A DNA stretch of 56,039 bases from NCBI GenBank assembly GCA_019694315.1, contig JAIBCE010000009.1, positions 1 through 56,039 of the forward strand, given 5' to 3'. The notes beneath the pieces are model-generated. The model was not told where the DNA came from and made no database searches. It saw only the letters and a program-made list of their open reading frames with translations. Origin of the DNA: Sandaracinaceae bacterium. Lineage in GTDB: Bacteria > Myxococcota_A > Polyangia > Polyangiales > Sandaracinaceae. Shown piece by piece: positions 8,323 through 17,597 of this stretch. A program made the position numbers and the translations under genes. Position 1 is the stretch's first letter. Every line of letters begins with the position of its first letter.

Positions 8323-9645
8323 CTACCGCGGCGGGCAGCTCGTCTGGGGCCCTGCGTAGGGCTCCGACACCACGACGAAGCGCCCCACGGCGAAGCTGCC
8401 CTCCGCCGTCTCGACGTTTCGACCGAGCCGAGGCTCGTCCGCGAGCGCCTCGATGGTGCGGATCGCGAAGGGGCGTCCGTCTGGATCCATCACGAGATCA
8501 CCGGGCAGGAGCGCGTCGGCGCGTCGCGGCCCCGTGGGCGTGACGAGCTCGTGGTCGCCCGTGATCACGAGCTCTCCGTCGATCCGGAGCCAGCCGCCCC
8601 GGCGCACGTGGAGCTCGAGCCCCTCGATCCGGTCGGCGTGCCAAGGCTGCGAGGCCTCCACGCAGAGCCCGCAGATGCACCCCTCCTGTCCCTGCGTGTA
8701 GAGCCCGGTCGCGTCGTACGCGAGGAGGCTCGTCTCGTTGAGCCAGCAGCCATCGGAGAACGAGTCCGTCAGCTCCCGCGCCGCGCCACGACCTCGATCG
8801 GCGATGGTCGCGGGCAGGCCGAGGAGCAGCCGCGCTTCGCTGCGCTCCACCGCGCTCGCGGCCAGCACGTCGAGGTCGCGTGCGTGCACCGACGCGTCGC
8901 GCTGAGCGAAGGTCGCCGTCGAGGGCCCTTGGCCGAGGCGAGCCCGCTCCACGGCGACGAGCGCGCCCGCGCCGTCGCGTCGGTAGTGGAGCTCGTGCTG
9001 CTGCGGAGGTCCCCCGCCGATCGCCTGGAGCCCCACGAACGTGCTCGAGAGGAGGCGGCCCGCCGCATCCCATCGATCGCGCCTGCGCTCGTGTCCGCCG
9101 ATCCGCAGCACGGCCACGACGTCGGTCGCGGTCCACCGCACCTCGAGCCGCTCGATCGTGCTCGCATCGATCGCGCGCTCGCGCACGACGACGCGCCCCT
9201 GCGCGTCGGTCTGGTAGGTGTAGAGCAGCCCGCCAGGCGCGAGCGCGCCGCTCGCCGTCTTGCGCACCACGTGGCCCTGCGCGTCCCGCTCGTAGCGCGC
9301 GTGGAGCACCTCCGCGCGATCCACGAACACGCGCTTGTCGATCGCGCCGCTCGGCCCATAGCGAATGCGCCACTCGACGCGCCGCTCCGGCTCGAAGGTC
9401 ACGTGGGCGGTGCTCGCGTGGACCTCGACCGTGATCCACTCCGGAAGGAGCGGCGAGCCACTCGAGGGCAGAGGCCCCGAGGGCGCCTCGAACAGCGACG
9501 ACCAGCGCTCGTAGGTCCCTGCGGCAAACGGGACCTGCGCGTGCGCGGGGAGCGCGAGGCCTCCCGTCGCGCACACGACGAGCGCGGCCGCGAACGAGAG
9601 GAGCGCGCGCTCGGCGAGCGACGGATCACGGCGAGGCTCGAGCAT
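8323..9645 (-). CDS. Exported YD-repeat protein with a C-terminal Hint-like domain
   Basis: 440 aa. A signal peptide (charged start, hydrophobic core, cleavage near ALPAHAQ) leads an exported protein. Four short segments near residues 118, 144, 189 and 221 (YERDAQGHVVRKT, YQTDAQGRVVVRE, DRWDAAGRLLSS, YRRDGAGALVAVE) look like YD/RHS repeats. From Cys300 the tail resembles a Hint (hedgehog/intein) fold: LVITGDHELVTP carries the T-x-x-H motif at 362-365, then ALLPGDLVM, and FAVGRFVVVS near the end. Three more Cys (CICGLC, 323-328) are unusual. There is no room for a toxin domain after the Hint part, so it may be self-processing, degenerate, or a structural relic. The start is supported by a CACAAT box six bases upstream. 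Confidence 0.72.
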   Translation of the reverse strand: MLEPRRDPSLAERALLSFAAALVVCATGGLALPAHAQVPFAAGTYERWSSLFEAPSGPLPSSGSPLLPEWITVEVHASTAHVTFEPERRVEWRIRYGPSGAIDKRVFVDRAEVLHARYERDAQGHVVRKTASGALAPGGLLYTYQTDAQGRVVVRERAIDASTIERLEVRWTATDVVAVLRIGGHERRRDRWDAAGRLLSSTFVGLQAIGGGPPQQHELHYRRDGAGALVAVERARLGQGPSTATFAQRDASVHARDLDVLAASAVERSEARLLLGLPATIADRGRGAARELTDSFSDGCWLNETSLLAYDATGLYTQGQEGCICGLCVEASQPWHADRIEGLELHVRRGGWLRIDGELVITGDHELVTPTGPRRADALLPGDLVMDPDGRPFAIRTIEALADEPRLGRNVETAEGSFAVGRFVVVSEPYAGPQTSCPPR

Positions 9646-9730
9646 CCCGCGATTGTGCCTGCCCGCGCCCCACCGGAGCGCCGATTCCAGGGTCAGGGGC
9701 ACGCGATCCGGAAGAGCCGCTGATCGCGCG

Positions 9731-10771
9731 TCATCGCGCCGCGGTGTGCGCGGGTCGCTGAGGCTTGGGACAGCACTCGCGCGCGCAGTCGTCGCCCGAG
9801 ACGCCGAGCACGCCGAGGGCCTTGCGTGGCGCGGCGAGCGTGCGCTCCTCGACCAGCTCCACGATCGCGTCGACGAAGCGCGGGTGCGTGCCCACCGTGC
9901 CCGCCCGTGCGAACGCGAGACCCCGCGCGAGCGCGCGATCACGCCCCTCGTGATCGAGATCCCACACGACCTCCATGTGATCGCTCAGGAAGCCGATCGG
10001 CACGATCACCACCGCCTTCTCGCCGCGATCGGCGAGCGCGTCGAGGTGGTCGCACACGTCGGGCTCGAGCCACGGCACGCTCGGCGGGCCGCTCCGCGAC
10101 TGCCACACGAGGTCGTACTCGCTTCGCCCGATCTGCTGCGCCACGAGGCGGGTGGCCTCCTCGAGCTGCGGCACGTAGGGGCCCGTCTTGGCCATCGTCA
10201 TGGGCACCGAGTGCGCGGTGAACACGAGGCGCGCGTGCGCCCGGTGCTCGAGCGGCAACGTCGCGATCGCCTCGCGCACGCGATCGGCCTGCGCCTCGAG
10301 GAAGCCTGGGTGATCGTAGTAGAGGCGGATCTTGTCGAGCACGGGCGCGCCCGCGAGGTCTGCGCGCGCGGCGGCGAGATCTTCCTGGTACTGGCGACAT
10401 CCCGAGTAGCTGCCGAAGGCGCTCGTCACGAACACGAGCGCGCGCTCGACGCCGTCGGCCTTCATCGTCGCGAGGGTGTCGCGCAGGTAGGGATGCCAGT
10501 TGCGATTGCCCCAGTAGATCGGCAGTGGCGCGCGGCCCGCGTCCTTCGCGCGCGCGGCGAGGCGCGCCCCGAGCTCCGCGATCAGCGTGCGGTTGTGGGC
10601 GTTGATCGGCGAGACGCCACCGAAGTGGTGGTAGTGCTCGGCCACCTCGAGCAGGCGCTCGCGCGGCACGCCGCGGCCACGCGTCACGTTCTCGAGGAAG
10701 GGCATCACGTCGTCCGGGCCCTCGGGGCCGCCGAACGAGAAGAGCAAGAGGGCGTCGTAGCGGTCGTTCAC
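9731..10771 (-). CDS. hemH: Ferrochelatase
   Basis: 346 aa, the normal length for bacterial ferrochelatase, which inserts ferrous iron into a porphyrin at the end of heme synthesis. [19 protein letters not shown] is the characteristic N-terminal segment; FTAHSVP carries the catalytic His187, and [16 protein letters not shown] the second conserved active-site stretch with its Glu. [16 protein letters not shown] is typical of ferrochelatases from Actinobacteria and Deltaproteobacteria. The C-terminus has a Cys cluster (DDCARECCP; Cys329, 333, 334) which, with Cys125, could bind an [2Fe-2S] cluster as in some bacterial ferrochelatases; that is inference. The start is a GTG. No other heme gene is adjacent; the next gene upstream is 80 bp away. 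Confidence 0.93.
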   Translation of the reverse strand: MNDRYDALLLFSFGGPEGPDDVMPFLENVTRGRGVPRERLLEVAEHYHHFGGVSPINAHNRTLIAELGARLAARAKDAGRAPLPIYWGNRNWHPYLRDTLATMKADGVERALVFVTSAFGSYSGCRQYQEDLAAARADLAGAPVLDKIRLYYDHPGFLEAQADRVREAIATLPLEHRAHARLVFTAHSVPMTMAKTGPYVPQLEEATRLVAQQIGRSEYDLVWQSRSGPPSVPWLEPDVCDHLDALADRGEKAVVIVPIGFLSDHMEVVWDLDHEGRDRALARGLAFARAGTVGTHPRFVDAIVELVEERTLAAPRKALGVLGVSGDDCARECCPKPQRPAHTAAR

Positions 10772-10851
10772 GGCCCCATGCTCGGGCCGGCGCGTGGTTT
10801 CGGCAACCTCGTCGCGCCGCGCGTCTTCGCGCGTGCCGGCGCCGGCGGAGA

Positions 10852-11805
10852 TCAGCGCGCCGCGGAGAACGCGTCCGCCGCCTCCGCGGTGGTCACGAAG
10901 CGGTAGTCGTGGCGGCGGAGCGTCTCGATCGCGGCGCCGATCGCGCGTGCCTTGGCATCGGCCGTGTGCGCGAGATCGGGCTGGTGGGGCGCGAGCCAGC
11001 CGAGGCCGTCGTCACGCGCGTCGCTCAGGTCGATCCCGTGCAGCTCGAGCACCACCACGGGCCGGCCCACCATCTGCCGCGCGAGCAGGCGTGCGCCGCG
11101 CTCGCCGGCGAGGGCCACGCTGGTGCCGATGAACGGGAGGCGGGCCACGCGCGTCACGCCGATCGGCAGCTCCACGAGCCCGCCCCGCGGGCCGCGCGAC
11201 CAATACGCCCCCTCACGATCGCCCGGAAAATAGGGGTCTACGGGCGCACCGAGCACGCGGGGATCGTCCACGATCGAGCGGCTCGCCTTGCCGCGGCCGA
11301 GCGCCGACTTGAGGCGCAGCGCGCCGATCACCGCGGCCTTGGGGGCGTAGTAGCCGGGGCATGGAAAGACGCTCGAGTCGTACGCGAGCCCGAGCTCGCG
11401 CAGCACCGAGAAGACCTCGTTCGTGATCGTGTAGCCCGGTGCGCGGAAGCCGCGGGGCCGCACACCGACGGCGCGCTCGAGCGTGTCGAGGCTCTCGGCC
11501 ACCTCGCGTCGAATCGTCGCCCGATCGCGGCGCGTGAGGTCGTAGAGGTGGCTCTGGCTGTGGCTCGCGATCTCGTGCCCCGCCGCGACCAGCTCGCGCA
11601 GCGTTCGCGACACGGGCTCGTGCAGCACGTCCTCGCCGATCGCGAAGAACGTCGCGGGCACCGCGTGCGCCGCGAAGAGCGCCGCGAGCCGCGGCACGGC
11701 GCGCTCGTAGATCGCGTGCGCGCTCGTGGCGGGCACGTCGAGACCGTGGATCGCCGCGTAGCAGGGGATCTCGTCGAGATCGACGCTGACGGCGGCCAGC
11801 CTCAC
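10852..11805 (-). CDS. Polysaccharide deacetylase (NodB-homology, carbohydrate esterase 4 type)
   Basis: 317 aa. NodB motifs are in order: VSVDLDE (catalytic Asp and metal Asp, residues 8-12), HSQSH at 82-86 (metal His pair), RAPGY at 121-125, and LELHGIDL near residue 250 for the late His. It should deacetylate N- or O-acetylated sugars of a polysaccharide. No signal peptide is visible, so it may act in the cytoplasm on lipid-linked intermediates. The GTG start lies three bases after the stop of the GT2 glycosyltransferase gene, so the two are very likely co-translated and work on the same glycan or glycolipid. This pairing resembles lipid-sugar modification modules; the exact substrate is unknown. 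Confidence 0.88.
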   Translation of the reverse strand: MRLAAVSVDLDEIPCYAAIHGLDVPATSAHAIYERAVPRLAALFAAHAVPATFFAIGEDVLHEPVSRTLRELVAAGHEIASHSQSHLYDLTRRDRATIRREVAESLDTLERAVGVRPRGFRAPGYTITNEVFSVLRELGLAYDSSVFPCPGYYAPKAAVIGALRLKSALGRGKASRSIVDDPRVLGAPVDPYFPGDREGAYWSRGPRGGLVELPIGVTRVARLPFIGTSVALAGERGARLLARQMVGRPVVVLELHGIDLSDARDDGLGWLAPHQPDLAHTADAKARAIGAAIETLRRHDYRFVTTAEAADAFSAAR

Positions 11806-11808
11806 CGC

Positions 11809-12525
11809 TCAGCCCTGGATGCGGATCGCGTAGACGAGGCGGCCGATGTTCTTGAAGACGTTCGGCACGCGGCGGAAGAGGTGGATCGAGGGCACGCGCT
11901 TCTCGAGCACGCGCACCGGGATCTCCTTGATGCGCACGCCCTCGCGCTCGGCGCGGATCACGAGCTCGCTCGCGAAGATGTCCTTGTCGACGATGCAGCG
12001 GCCCGCGACCGGCTGGACCGCCGCGCGGCGGAAGGCCTTGAGCCCGTGCGTGTCGGTGCCCGTGAAGCCGAGCGAGAGGCGGAGCATGCCGTTGAGCACG
12101 CGCGTCGCGACGCGTCGCGTGATCGGCCGCTCGTCGCTCGCGCCCTTCATCGCCTTGCTGCCCACCACGAGGTCGGCCTCGCTCTTCTCGAGGATGGCGA
12201 GCGCGCGCTTGTGGAAGTCGACGTCGCAGAGATCGATCTCATCGCAGATCACGAACGTACCGCGCGCCTCGAGGATGCCGCGCTTGAGCGCGCCGCCGTA
12301 GTTCGGCTGGCCGAAGCTGAACGTCTTCACCTGCGGAAAGCGCGTCGCGAGCTGGTTCGCGATCTCCACGGTCGCGTCGCGCGAGCCGTTCTCGGCGATC
12401 ACGATCTCGTACGTCCACGGCACGTCGCGGAGGCGGTCGATCAGATCGACGACGGCCGTCTGGAGGATGGCCTCCTCGTTGTAGACGGGGATGACGATGG
12501 TGACGTGCGGGGCGTCGGACGACAT
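11809..12525 (-). CDS. Family 2 glycosyltransferase (GT-A fold, dolichyl-phosphate-sugar synthase-like)
   Basis: 238 aa. VTIVIPVYNEEAIL opens a GT-A Rossmann-like domain, AENGSRDAT is the second nucleotide-sugar segment, and ICDEIDLCD holds the D-x-D metal motif. No membrane segment follows, so it is a soluble or peripheral enzyme like polyprenyl-phosphate sugar synthases. The donor sugar is unknown. It is directly followed, with a 3-bp gap, by a polysaccharide deacetylase gene, and the partial GT39/83-like protein at the left end of the window would use exactly this sort of lipid-linked sugar; a functional link is only an inference. The promoter is unclear; a 79-bp gap separates it from the upstream oxidase gene. 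Confidence 0.9.
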   Translation of the reverse strand: MSSDAPHVTIVIPVYNEEAILQTAVVDLIDRLRDVPWTYEIVIAENGSRDATVEIANQLATRFPQVKTFSFGQPNYGGALKRGILEARGTFVICDEIDLCDVDFHKRALAILEKSEADLVVGSKAMKGASDERPITRRVATRVLNGMLRLSLGFTGTDTHGLKAFRRAAVQPVAGRCIVDKDIFASELVIRAEREGVRIKEIPVRVLEKRVPSIHLFRRVPNVFKNIGRLVYAIRIQG

Positions 12526-12604
12526 TGCGGCGGGGCTCCGAGGGGGCGACTGCGCGGAAAACGCGCGAAAAGCGGGCGGAAGTTCCCCCGGACACCGAGG
12601 ACCG

Positions 12605-13990
12605 TCAAGCGTCGGGCAACACCTTGCCGCGGTTCAGGATCCCCGCGGGATCGAAGAGGCGCTTGAGCGCGCGCTCGGCCTCGAGGCGGGCGGGCTCGTG
12701 CGCGAGCGGGAGGTACGCGGCCTTGGCGCGCCCGAGGCCGTGCTCGCCCGAGAGCGTGCCGCCGAGCGCGAGCACCTCGCGGAAGAGCGCGTCCATCGCC
12801 CGATCCACCTGGCCGCGCTGGCCGGGCTCGTCCCAGAGGAAATTCACGTGCAGGTTTCCGTCGCCGGCGTGGCCGTAGCTCGGCATGCGCACGCCGTGGT
12901 GCGCGCCGAGGCGACGGCAGCTCGCGACGAGATCGCCCACCCTCGAGCGAGGCACCACCACGTCCTCGCTCAGCTTGTGCGCGGCCGAGCGCTTGAGGGC
13001 CAGGCTCGTGTCGCGGCGGATCTTCCAGAGCGCCTCGCGCTCGGACTCGTTGCGCGCGAGGCGCACGTCGACCGCGAGCGCGTGCACCGCCTCGTCCAGA
13101 CGCGAGAGGTCCTCGTCCACGCCGGCCTCGCTGCCCTCGAGCTCCACGAAGAGGATCGCGACCGCGCGCGGATCGAGGCCGTGATCGGTGCGCGCCGCGC
13201 GCAGCGTGGTGAGGGCCTCGTCGTCGAGGAGCTCGATCGCGCGGGGCGCGAGGCGCGCGCGATCGATCGCCACGAGCGCAGGACCGATCGCCTCGAGCGC
13301 CGAGAGCGACACCGTGGCGAGCGCGAGGCGCGCAGGCTCCGGCTCGAGGCGGAGGAACACGCGCGTCACCACACCGAGGGTCCCCTCGCTGCCCGTGAAG
13401 ATCGCGGGCAGATCGAAGCCCACCGTGGACTTGGCGACGCGCGAGGGCATCGAGAGCACGGTGCCGGCGCCCGTCACCACCTCGAGGCCTCGCACCCACC
13501 GCGCGGTGGAGCCGTGACGGAGCGAGCTCGGGCCCGAGGCGTTGGTGGCCACGTTGCCGCCGATCGTCGCGCTCTCGAGGCTCGAGGGATCAGGTCCATA
13601 GAAGAGCCTCTCGGCGCGCGCCGCCTCGCGCACGCGCGCCAGCACCACGCCGGCGCCTGCCACGGCGATGCGATCGCCCGCGTGGATCTCGAGCTCGCGA
13701 TCGAGGCCCGTGAGCACGAGCGCGAGGCCGTCGTCGTCGGGGATCGCACCGCCCGCCTTGCCGCTCCCACCGCCGCGAGGCGTCACGGTCACGCCGGCGT
13801 CGCTCGCGCTGCGGAGCACGGCCGCCACATCGTCCGCGTCACGCGCCGCGATCACTGCCGCGGGCACGACCGGAGGCAGGCCGCTCTCGTCCCCCGCGTG
13901 CGCCTCGCGCGTCTCGCGATCGGTCGCGATCGCGAGGCCTGCGCGCGCACGCGACATCTCGAGGAGCGCTCGATCGAGGGGGGACAGCAT
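12605..13990 (-). CDS. FAD-linked oxidase, D-lactate dehydrogenase/glycolate oxidase (GlcD) family
   Basis: 461 aa. The N-terminal PCMH-type FAD domain shows TPRGGGSGKAGGA (pyrophosphate loop), GPDPSSLESATIGGNVATN and GSEGTLGVVT. The C-terminal FAD-oxidase domain ends with SGEHGLGRAKAAYL and the usual LFDPAGILNRGKVLP tail. This family oxidises 2-hydroxyacids such as D-lactate or glycolate and passes electrons to quinone or a partner Fe-S subunit; no GlcE/GlcF partner is adjacent, so a single-subunit D-lactate-type enzyme is more likely. On the minus strand TTGACC (14027-14022) lies at a fitting -35 distance upstream. It is divergent from the zinc-ribbon/PDZ gene and separated from the GT2 gene by 79 bp. 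Confidence 0.9.
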   Translation of the reverse strand: MLSPLDRALLEMSRARAGLAIATDRETREAHAGDESGLPPVVPAAVIAARDADDVAAVLRSASDAGVTVTPRGGGSGKAGGAIPDDDGLALVLTGLDRELEIHAGDRIAVAGAGVVLARVREAARAERLFYGPDPSSLESATIGGNVATNASGPSSLRHGSTARWVRGLEVVTGAGTVLSMPSRVAKSTVGFDLPAIFTGSEGTLGVVTRVFLRLEPEPARLALATVSLSALEAIGPALVAIDRARLAPRAIELLDDEALTTLRAARTDHGLDPRAVAILFVELEGSEAGVDEDLSRLDEAVHALAVDVRLARNESEREALWKIRRDTSLALKRSAAHKLSEDVVVPRSRVGDLVASCRRLGAHHGVRMPSYGHAGDGNLHVNFLWDEPGQRGQVDRAMDALFREVLALGGTLSGEHGLGRAKAAYLPLAHEPARLEAERALKRLFDPAGILNRGKVLPDA

Positions 13991-14085
13991 CGACGTGATT
14001 CATCCGGCCCCACGTCGCCGGGGTCAAGCCACGAGCCGTCGCGCCACGGCACGCGCCCTGCTCTGTGCGCGCGTCGGAGGCATCG

Positions 14086-15219
14086 ATGGCCGGAAATACA
14101 AGGCTCCCGCTCGTTCCCAGCACGCTCGCTCCTGACAACCTGACGCTCGCCGAGACGCGCGACGAACAAGACGTCTCGACGAGCACGGGCCCCTATCGCG
14201 ACGGGGCGGACACCAAGCTCACGCGCGCACGGAATCTCGAGGCCTGGCTCGCGCGTCTGAGCGAGGCCGAGTCCATGCGCGGCGCGCTCGAGCGTGAGCA
14301 CGCCCTGCTCGAGGAGTCGATCCGTCACGAGCGCGGCGAGCTGCTCGCGCGCGTGCGCACCAAGACCTCGTGTCGTGAGCGCTGGGACGAGATGACGGGC
14401 GACGACGCCACGCGACGCTGCGATCGATGTCGGCGCGAGGTGCACGATCTGTCCCGTCTGTCGCGCACGGAGATCGAGCGCCTGTTCGCGCGCGAGGAGC
14501 GCGGCGAGGTGCGCCTCTACCGTCGCGCCGATGGCCGCGTGACCACGGGCGAGTGTCCGCGGACCGCGCGCACACAGCTGCTGGGCGCGGCCGCGACGGG
14601 CGCGATCACGGGCGCAACGATCGCCGGCGCGTTCGTGGGCTCCTACGCTCTCGTCGACGACGCGCGCTACGAGGCCATGGACGCGCGCATGAGCTTCGAC
14701 GAGGCGCAGACGCATCGCGCGGTCCTCGCGCAGCGCGCGCAGGGCGAGACGGTGGCCGCGGTGCAGACGAGCCTGCGCGAGCACGAGATCCTCGAGGGCC
14801 GCATCCACACGGACCTCGCGCGTGCGTCCGTGCTGGCGCCGGTCGAGGCGCCGTCCCCCACGGTCTCGCCGGAGCAGCCCTTCGACGTCGTCTCGCTCGG
14901 GTCCGACGAGTACCTCGTCTCGCGGCCGACGCTCCTGCCCGAGCCGACTGCGATGATGAGCGCGGCGCGCTTGATCCCACACGAGCGCGACGGCGTGGTC
15001 CTCGGCGTGCGCATCTTCGGCATCCGCCGAGAGGCCCTGCTCGCGCGCCTCGGCCTGCAGAACGGCGACACGCTCGTGAGCGTGAACGGCGTCGCGCTCG
15101 CCACGATCCACCAGCACCTCGACACCTTCGCGTCGATCGTGAGGGATTCCACCGCGATCGAGCTGGTGCTTCTCCGACGCGGCGAGGTCGTTCGGCTCCA
15201 CTACACGGTCGTCGGCTGA
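14086..15219 (+). CDS. Zinc-ribbon-like, single-TM, C-terminal PDZ-like protein
   Basis: 377 aa. GGAGG seven bases upstream fixes the ATG. Residues 45-90 are a charged helix, probably coiled coil. Residues 96-157 have Cys96, Cys112, Cys115 and Cys157 in the pattern C-x3-W-x2-M-x-G...R-x-C-x2-C-x3-V-x-D-L; a very similar C..W..M...C..C..V.D.. module occurs in many Bacteroidetes membrane proteins (recalled, not searched). A membrane helix spans about 165-190 (LLGAAATGAITGATIAGAFVG). The last 80 residues resemble a PDZ domain of the type II secretion GspC kind (RLGLQNGDTLVSVNGVAL). It could couple a cytoplasmic metal/redox sensor to a periplasmic peptide-binding module. Partner unknown. Confidence 0.7.
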   Translation: MAGNTRLPLVPSTLAPDNLTLAETRDEQDVSTSTGPYRDGADTKLTRARNLEAWLARLSEAESMRGALEREHALLEESIRHERGELLARVRTKTSCRERWDEMTGDDATRRCDRCRREVHDLSRLSRTEIERLFAREERGEVRLYRRADGRVTTGECPRTARTQLLGAAATGAITGATIAGAFVGSYALVDDARYEAMDARMSFDEAQTHRAVLAQRAQGETVAAVQTSLREHEILEGRIHTDLARASVLAPVEAPSPTVSPEQPFDVVSLGSDEYLVSRPTLLPEPTAMMSAARLIPHERDGVVLGVRIFGIRREALLARLGLQNGDTLVSVNGVALATIHQHLDTFASIVRDSTAIELVLLRRGEVVRLHYTVVG

Positions 15220-15310
15220 CCGGCAGCGAGGAGGCGTCCTCGCCGCGCGCTCGCGCAGGCCGCGATGTCCTCGAATGTCGTGCTCCCTCGGGCTGCGGTA
15301 GCATCGCCGG

Positions 15311-16321
15311 ATGGCTCGCGCGTCGCTTCTCCTGGTCCTCGCTGGTGGTCTCGCTCTCGTCACGACGGGCTGTCCCTCCGAGCCGCCCGTCGACACGCCC
15401 GACGCGTACCGCGTGCGCCGCGACACGGGGCCGGTCGAGGACGATGCCGCGGGCGACGACGCGGGCCCGGAGCTCGACGCGTTCGATCCAGCGCTCGACG
15501 CGTTCCGCGGCCCCGATGCGTTCGTCGAGCCGGACGCGACCTTCGGACCGCCCGTAGACGCAGGGCCGTGTGGTGCCTGGGACGAGGACACCGGCCTCTC
15601 GCGCTGCGACTGCATCATGCTCGGGCCCGACTGTGCCGCCGATCCGTGCCCGACGGGCCTCACGTGCGTGAGCGACGGCTGCGGCATGCACTGCCAGACC
15701 TCGGGGGACGCGTGCAGCGTCGCGGGCGATTGCCCCTCGGGCTCGAGCTGCACGGACACGCCGCTCGGCCGCGTCTGCGTGCGCACCGAGCCCGGCTGCG
15801 CGAGCTCGCGCGACTGTCCGCTCGGCTTCTCGTGTGACGCGGGTGCCTGCGTCGATCGCCGCATCGGCTGCACCGCCTCGGACTTCGACACCACGTGTCC
15901 CTTCAACTTCGTGTGCGACAACGAGCACGGCGCGCCGTTCTGCGTGCGTGGCATGCCCCGCTGCCAGAGCGACGTCGCGTGCCGCACGCTCTTCACGTGC
16001 ACCGACGTCGAGGGTGACGGCGCGCGCGAGTGCGTCGGCCCCGGCCTCTGCGATGCGCTCTCGGACTGCAGCGCGGGCATGACCTGCGGCGTCGAGCCGT
16101 CGCGCCTCAGCTACGAGTGCCTGCCGCTCGGCCTCTGTCGCACGGGCGCCGACTGCGGCGGAGGTCGCACCTGCGTCGATCTCTGGGGCGATGGACAGCG
16201 CGAGTGCGTCGAGACCGGAGGCACTTGCAGCCACCAGACCGACTGCCCCGAGGGTGCGCTCTGCGCGAGCCCGTACGACGGCGGCCCGCCGCGCTGCCTC
16301 GACGTCCCGCTCACGATCTGA
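15311..16321 (+). CDS. Cys-rich lipoprotein with an Asp/Ala-rich linker
   Basis: 336 aa. MARASLLLVLAGGLALVTTGC is a classic lipoprotein signal. The next 80 residues are an Asp/Ala/Gly/Pro-rich flexible linker. The rest carries about seven Cys-rich units of the form C-x(3-5)-DC-P-x-G-x2-C-x(5-10)-C, for example DCPSGSSCTDTP and DCGGGRTCVDLW, like the small EB/Dickkopf-style disulfide modules common in myxobacterial surface proteins. No enzymatic motif is visible. A TAGCAT box six bases before the ATG and no Shine-Dalgarno suggest a leaderless transcript. Function unknown; a surface role is inferred from the lipobox and disulfide pattern. Confidence 0.8.
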   Translation: MARASLLLVLAGGLALVTTGCPSEPPVDTPDAYRVRRDTGPVEDDAAGDDAGPELDAFDPALDAFRGPDAFVEPDATFGPPVDAGPCGAWDEDTGLSRCDCIMLGPDCAADPCPTGLTCVSDGCGMHCQTSGDACSVAGDCPSGSSCTDTPLGRVCVRTEPGCASSRDCPLGFSCDAGACVDRRIGCTASDFDTTCPFNFVCDNEHGAPFCVRGMPRCQSDVACRTLFTCTDVEGDGARECVGPGLCDALSDCSAGMTCGVEPSRLSYECLPLGLCRTGADCGGGRTCVDLWGDGQRECVETGGTCSHQTDCPEGALCASPYDGGPPRCLDVPLTI

Positions 16322-16333
16322 CATCGAGGGCGC

Positions 16334-17578
16334 GTGCTCTCGCTGTCTCTTCGCGCACGCCTCACCGACCCCGTCTCGCGAGCCGACGTGCTCGCCTCCC
16401 TCGAGCCCGTCGTGCGGGCACTCGAGCCCGACGCCACCTTCGAGCGACCCGAGCCGCGGACCCTCGCGATCGCGATCCATCCTGCGGCGGGGCCCGTCGA
16501 GATCACCCACCGTGATCGCGAGCTCGCGCTCGAGGCCCAGACGGGCTCCGCCGGGCCCGGCTATCACGCCTTCGTCTGCACACTGGCCGACGCGATCGCG
16601 GCGTCGCTCGCGCTCACCTGGAAGGCGAGCCTCGATCCTGCGCTCTACTTCGCGCATCGCGATCCGTCGTCGCTCGAGCGCGCGGCCCTGGACGATCTCG
16701 CGCGCACGGTGCGCGACGTGCTCGCCCTCGCGGACAAGGGCGCGAGCGGCTTCGCGCTCGCCTTGCCCGAGGGCCTCGAGGTGGCGCACGACGGGCTGCT
16801 CGCCACGCCCCTCGGTCCCCGCGATCGCGCGTGGCTCGAGCGCGTCGCGCGCGAGCCCCAGCACGGAAGGGACGTCTTTGCGTGGCCCAGCCCCGCGCGC
16901 GATGCCCAGCATTTCCTGGGGATCGCGCTCTCGCTCGCCTGGCTCGAGGTGCGGTGGCGAAAGCCCATGGACGAGCGCGAGCGCGCGGTGATCGAGCGCG
17001 TCGTCACCTCGCTCGAGCGCGCGCACGGTCTCGACGCCAGCCTCGAGTATCCATGGGGCGCGTGGGCCGAGTGCTTCGCGCTCCTCGGGGAGGAGTCGCT
17101 CCGCGCCACGCGCGCGCAGCTCAAGGCCGACGAAGCGCGCGAGCGACGCAAGGTGCGTCCCGGCTATCGACGTCAGGCCGTGCGCGTCGCCCTCTCGGGC
17201 GGGTGGTCGATCGCGATCCCCGGTGAGCTCGCGGAGCGCTGGGACGAGCGCGGCACGTGGGTCGCGAGCGATCCGAAGCGGAGCGTGTGGATCACGAGCG
17301 CCGAGGCTCCCGAGGGCCACGACACCGCGCAGACGCTGGCAGGCCTTCCGGAGCTCCCCGGTGAGGGCGACACGCTCGCGATGGAGCGCGGTCCGATCCG
17401 CGGCGCGATGCGCTTCGAGCTGCAGAACGACGAGCAGGGAAAGCTCCACGTCGCACACGCGCACGCCGCGCTCGGACGTCACCTCGTGGTGGGCACCTTC
17501 CTCGCGCGCGAGGAGACGGAGCGCGAGACCTTCCTCGAGATGTGGGGCTCGCTCGATCACCCCGACGCTGCAGCCTGA
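16334..17578 (+). CDS. Conserved-type protein of unknown function
   Basis: 414 aa, GTG start with GAGGG a few bases upstream. I do not recognise the family. No signal peptide, membrane helix or clear catalytic motif is visible. Codon use is normal for the region. The first 230 residues are rich in Leu, Ala and acidic residues and look alpha/beta; residues about 285-410 (GWSIAIPGELAERWDERGTWVASD and onward) read as a beta-rich domain with regular short strands, ending in FLAREETERETFLEMWGSL, which recalls small beta-barrel proteins that measure or bind rather than catalyse. The esterase gene starts 19 bp after it, so the two may be co-expressed. Confidence 0.72.
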   Translation: MLSLSLRARLTDPVSRADVLASLEPVVRALEPDATFERPEPRTLAIAIHPAAGPVEITHRDRELALEAQTGSAGPGYHAFVCTLADAIAASLALTWKASLDPALYFAHRDPSSLERAALDDLARTVRDVLALADKGASGFALALPEGLEVAHDGLLATPLGPRDRAWLERVAREPQHGRDVFAWPSPARDAQHFLGIALSLAWLEVRWRKPMDERERAVIERVVTSLERAHGLDASLEYPWGAWAECFALLGEESLRATRAQLKADEARERRKVRPGYRRQAVRVALSGGWSIAIPGELAERWDERGTWVASDPKRSVWITSAEAPEGHDTAQTLAGLPELPGEGDTLAMERGPIRGAMRFELQNDEQGKLHVAHAHAALGRHLVVGTFLAREETERETFLEMWGSLDHPDAAA

Positions 17579-17597
17579 CCTGCTACAACCGCGCGCC

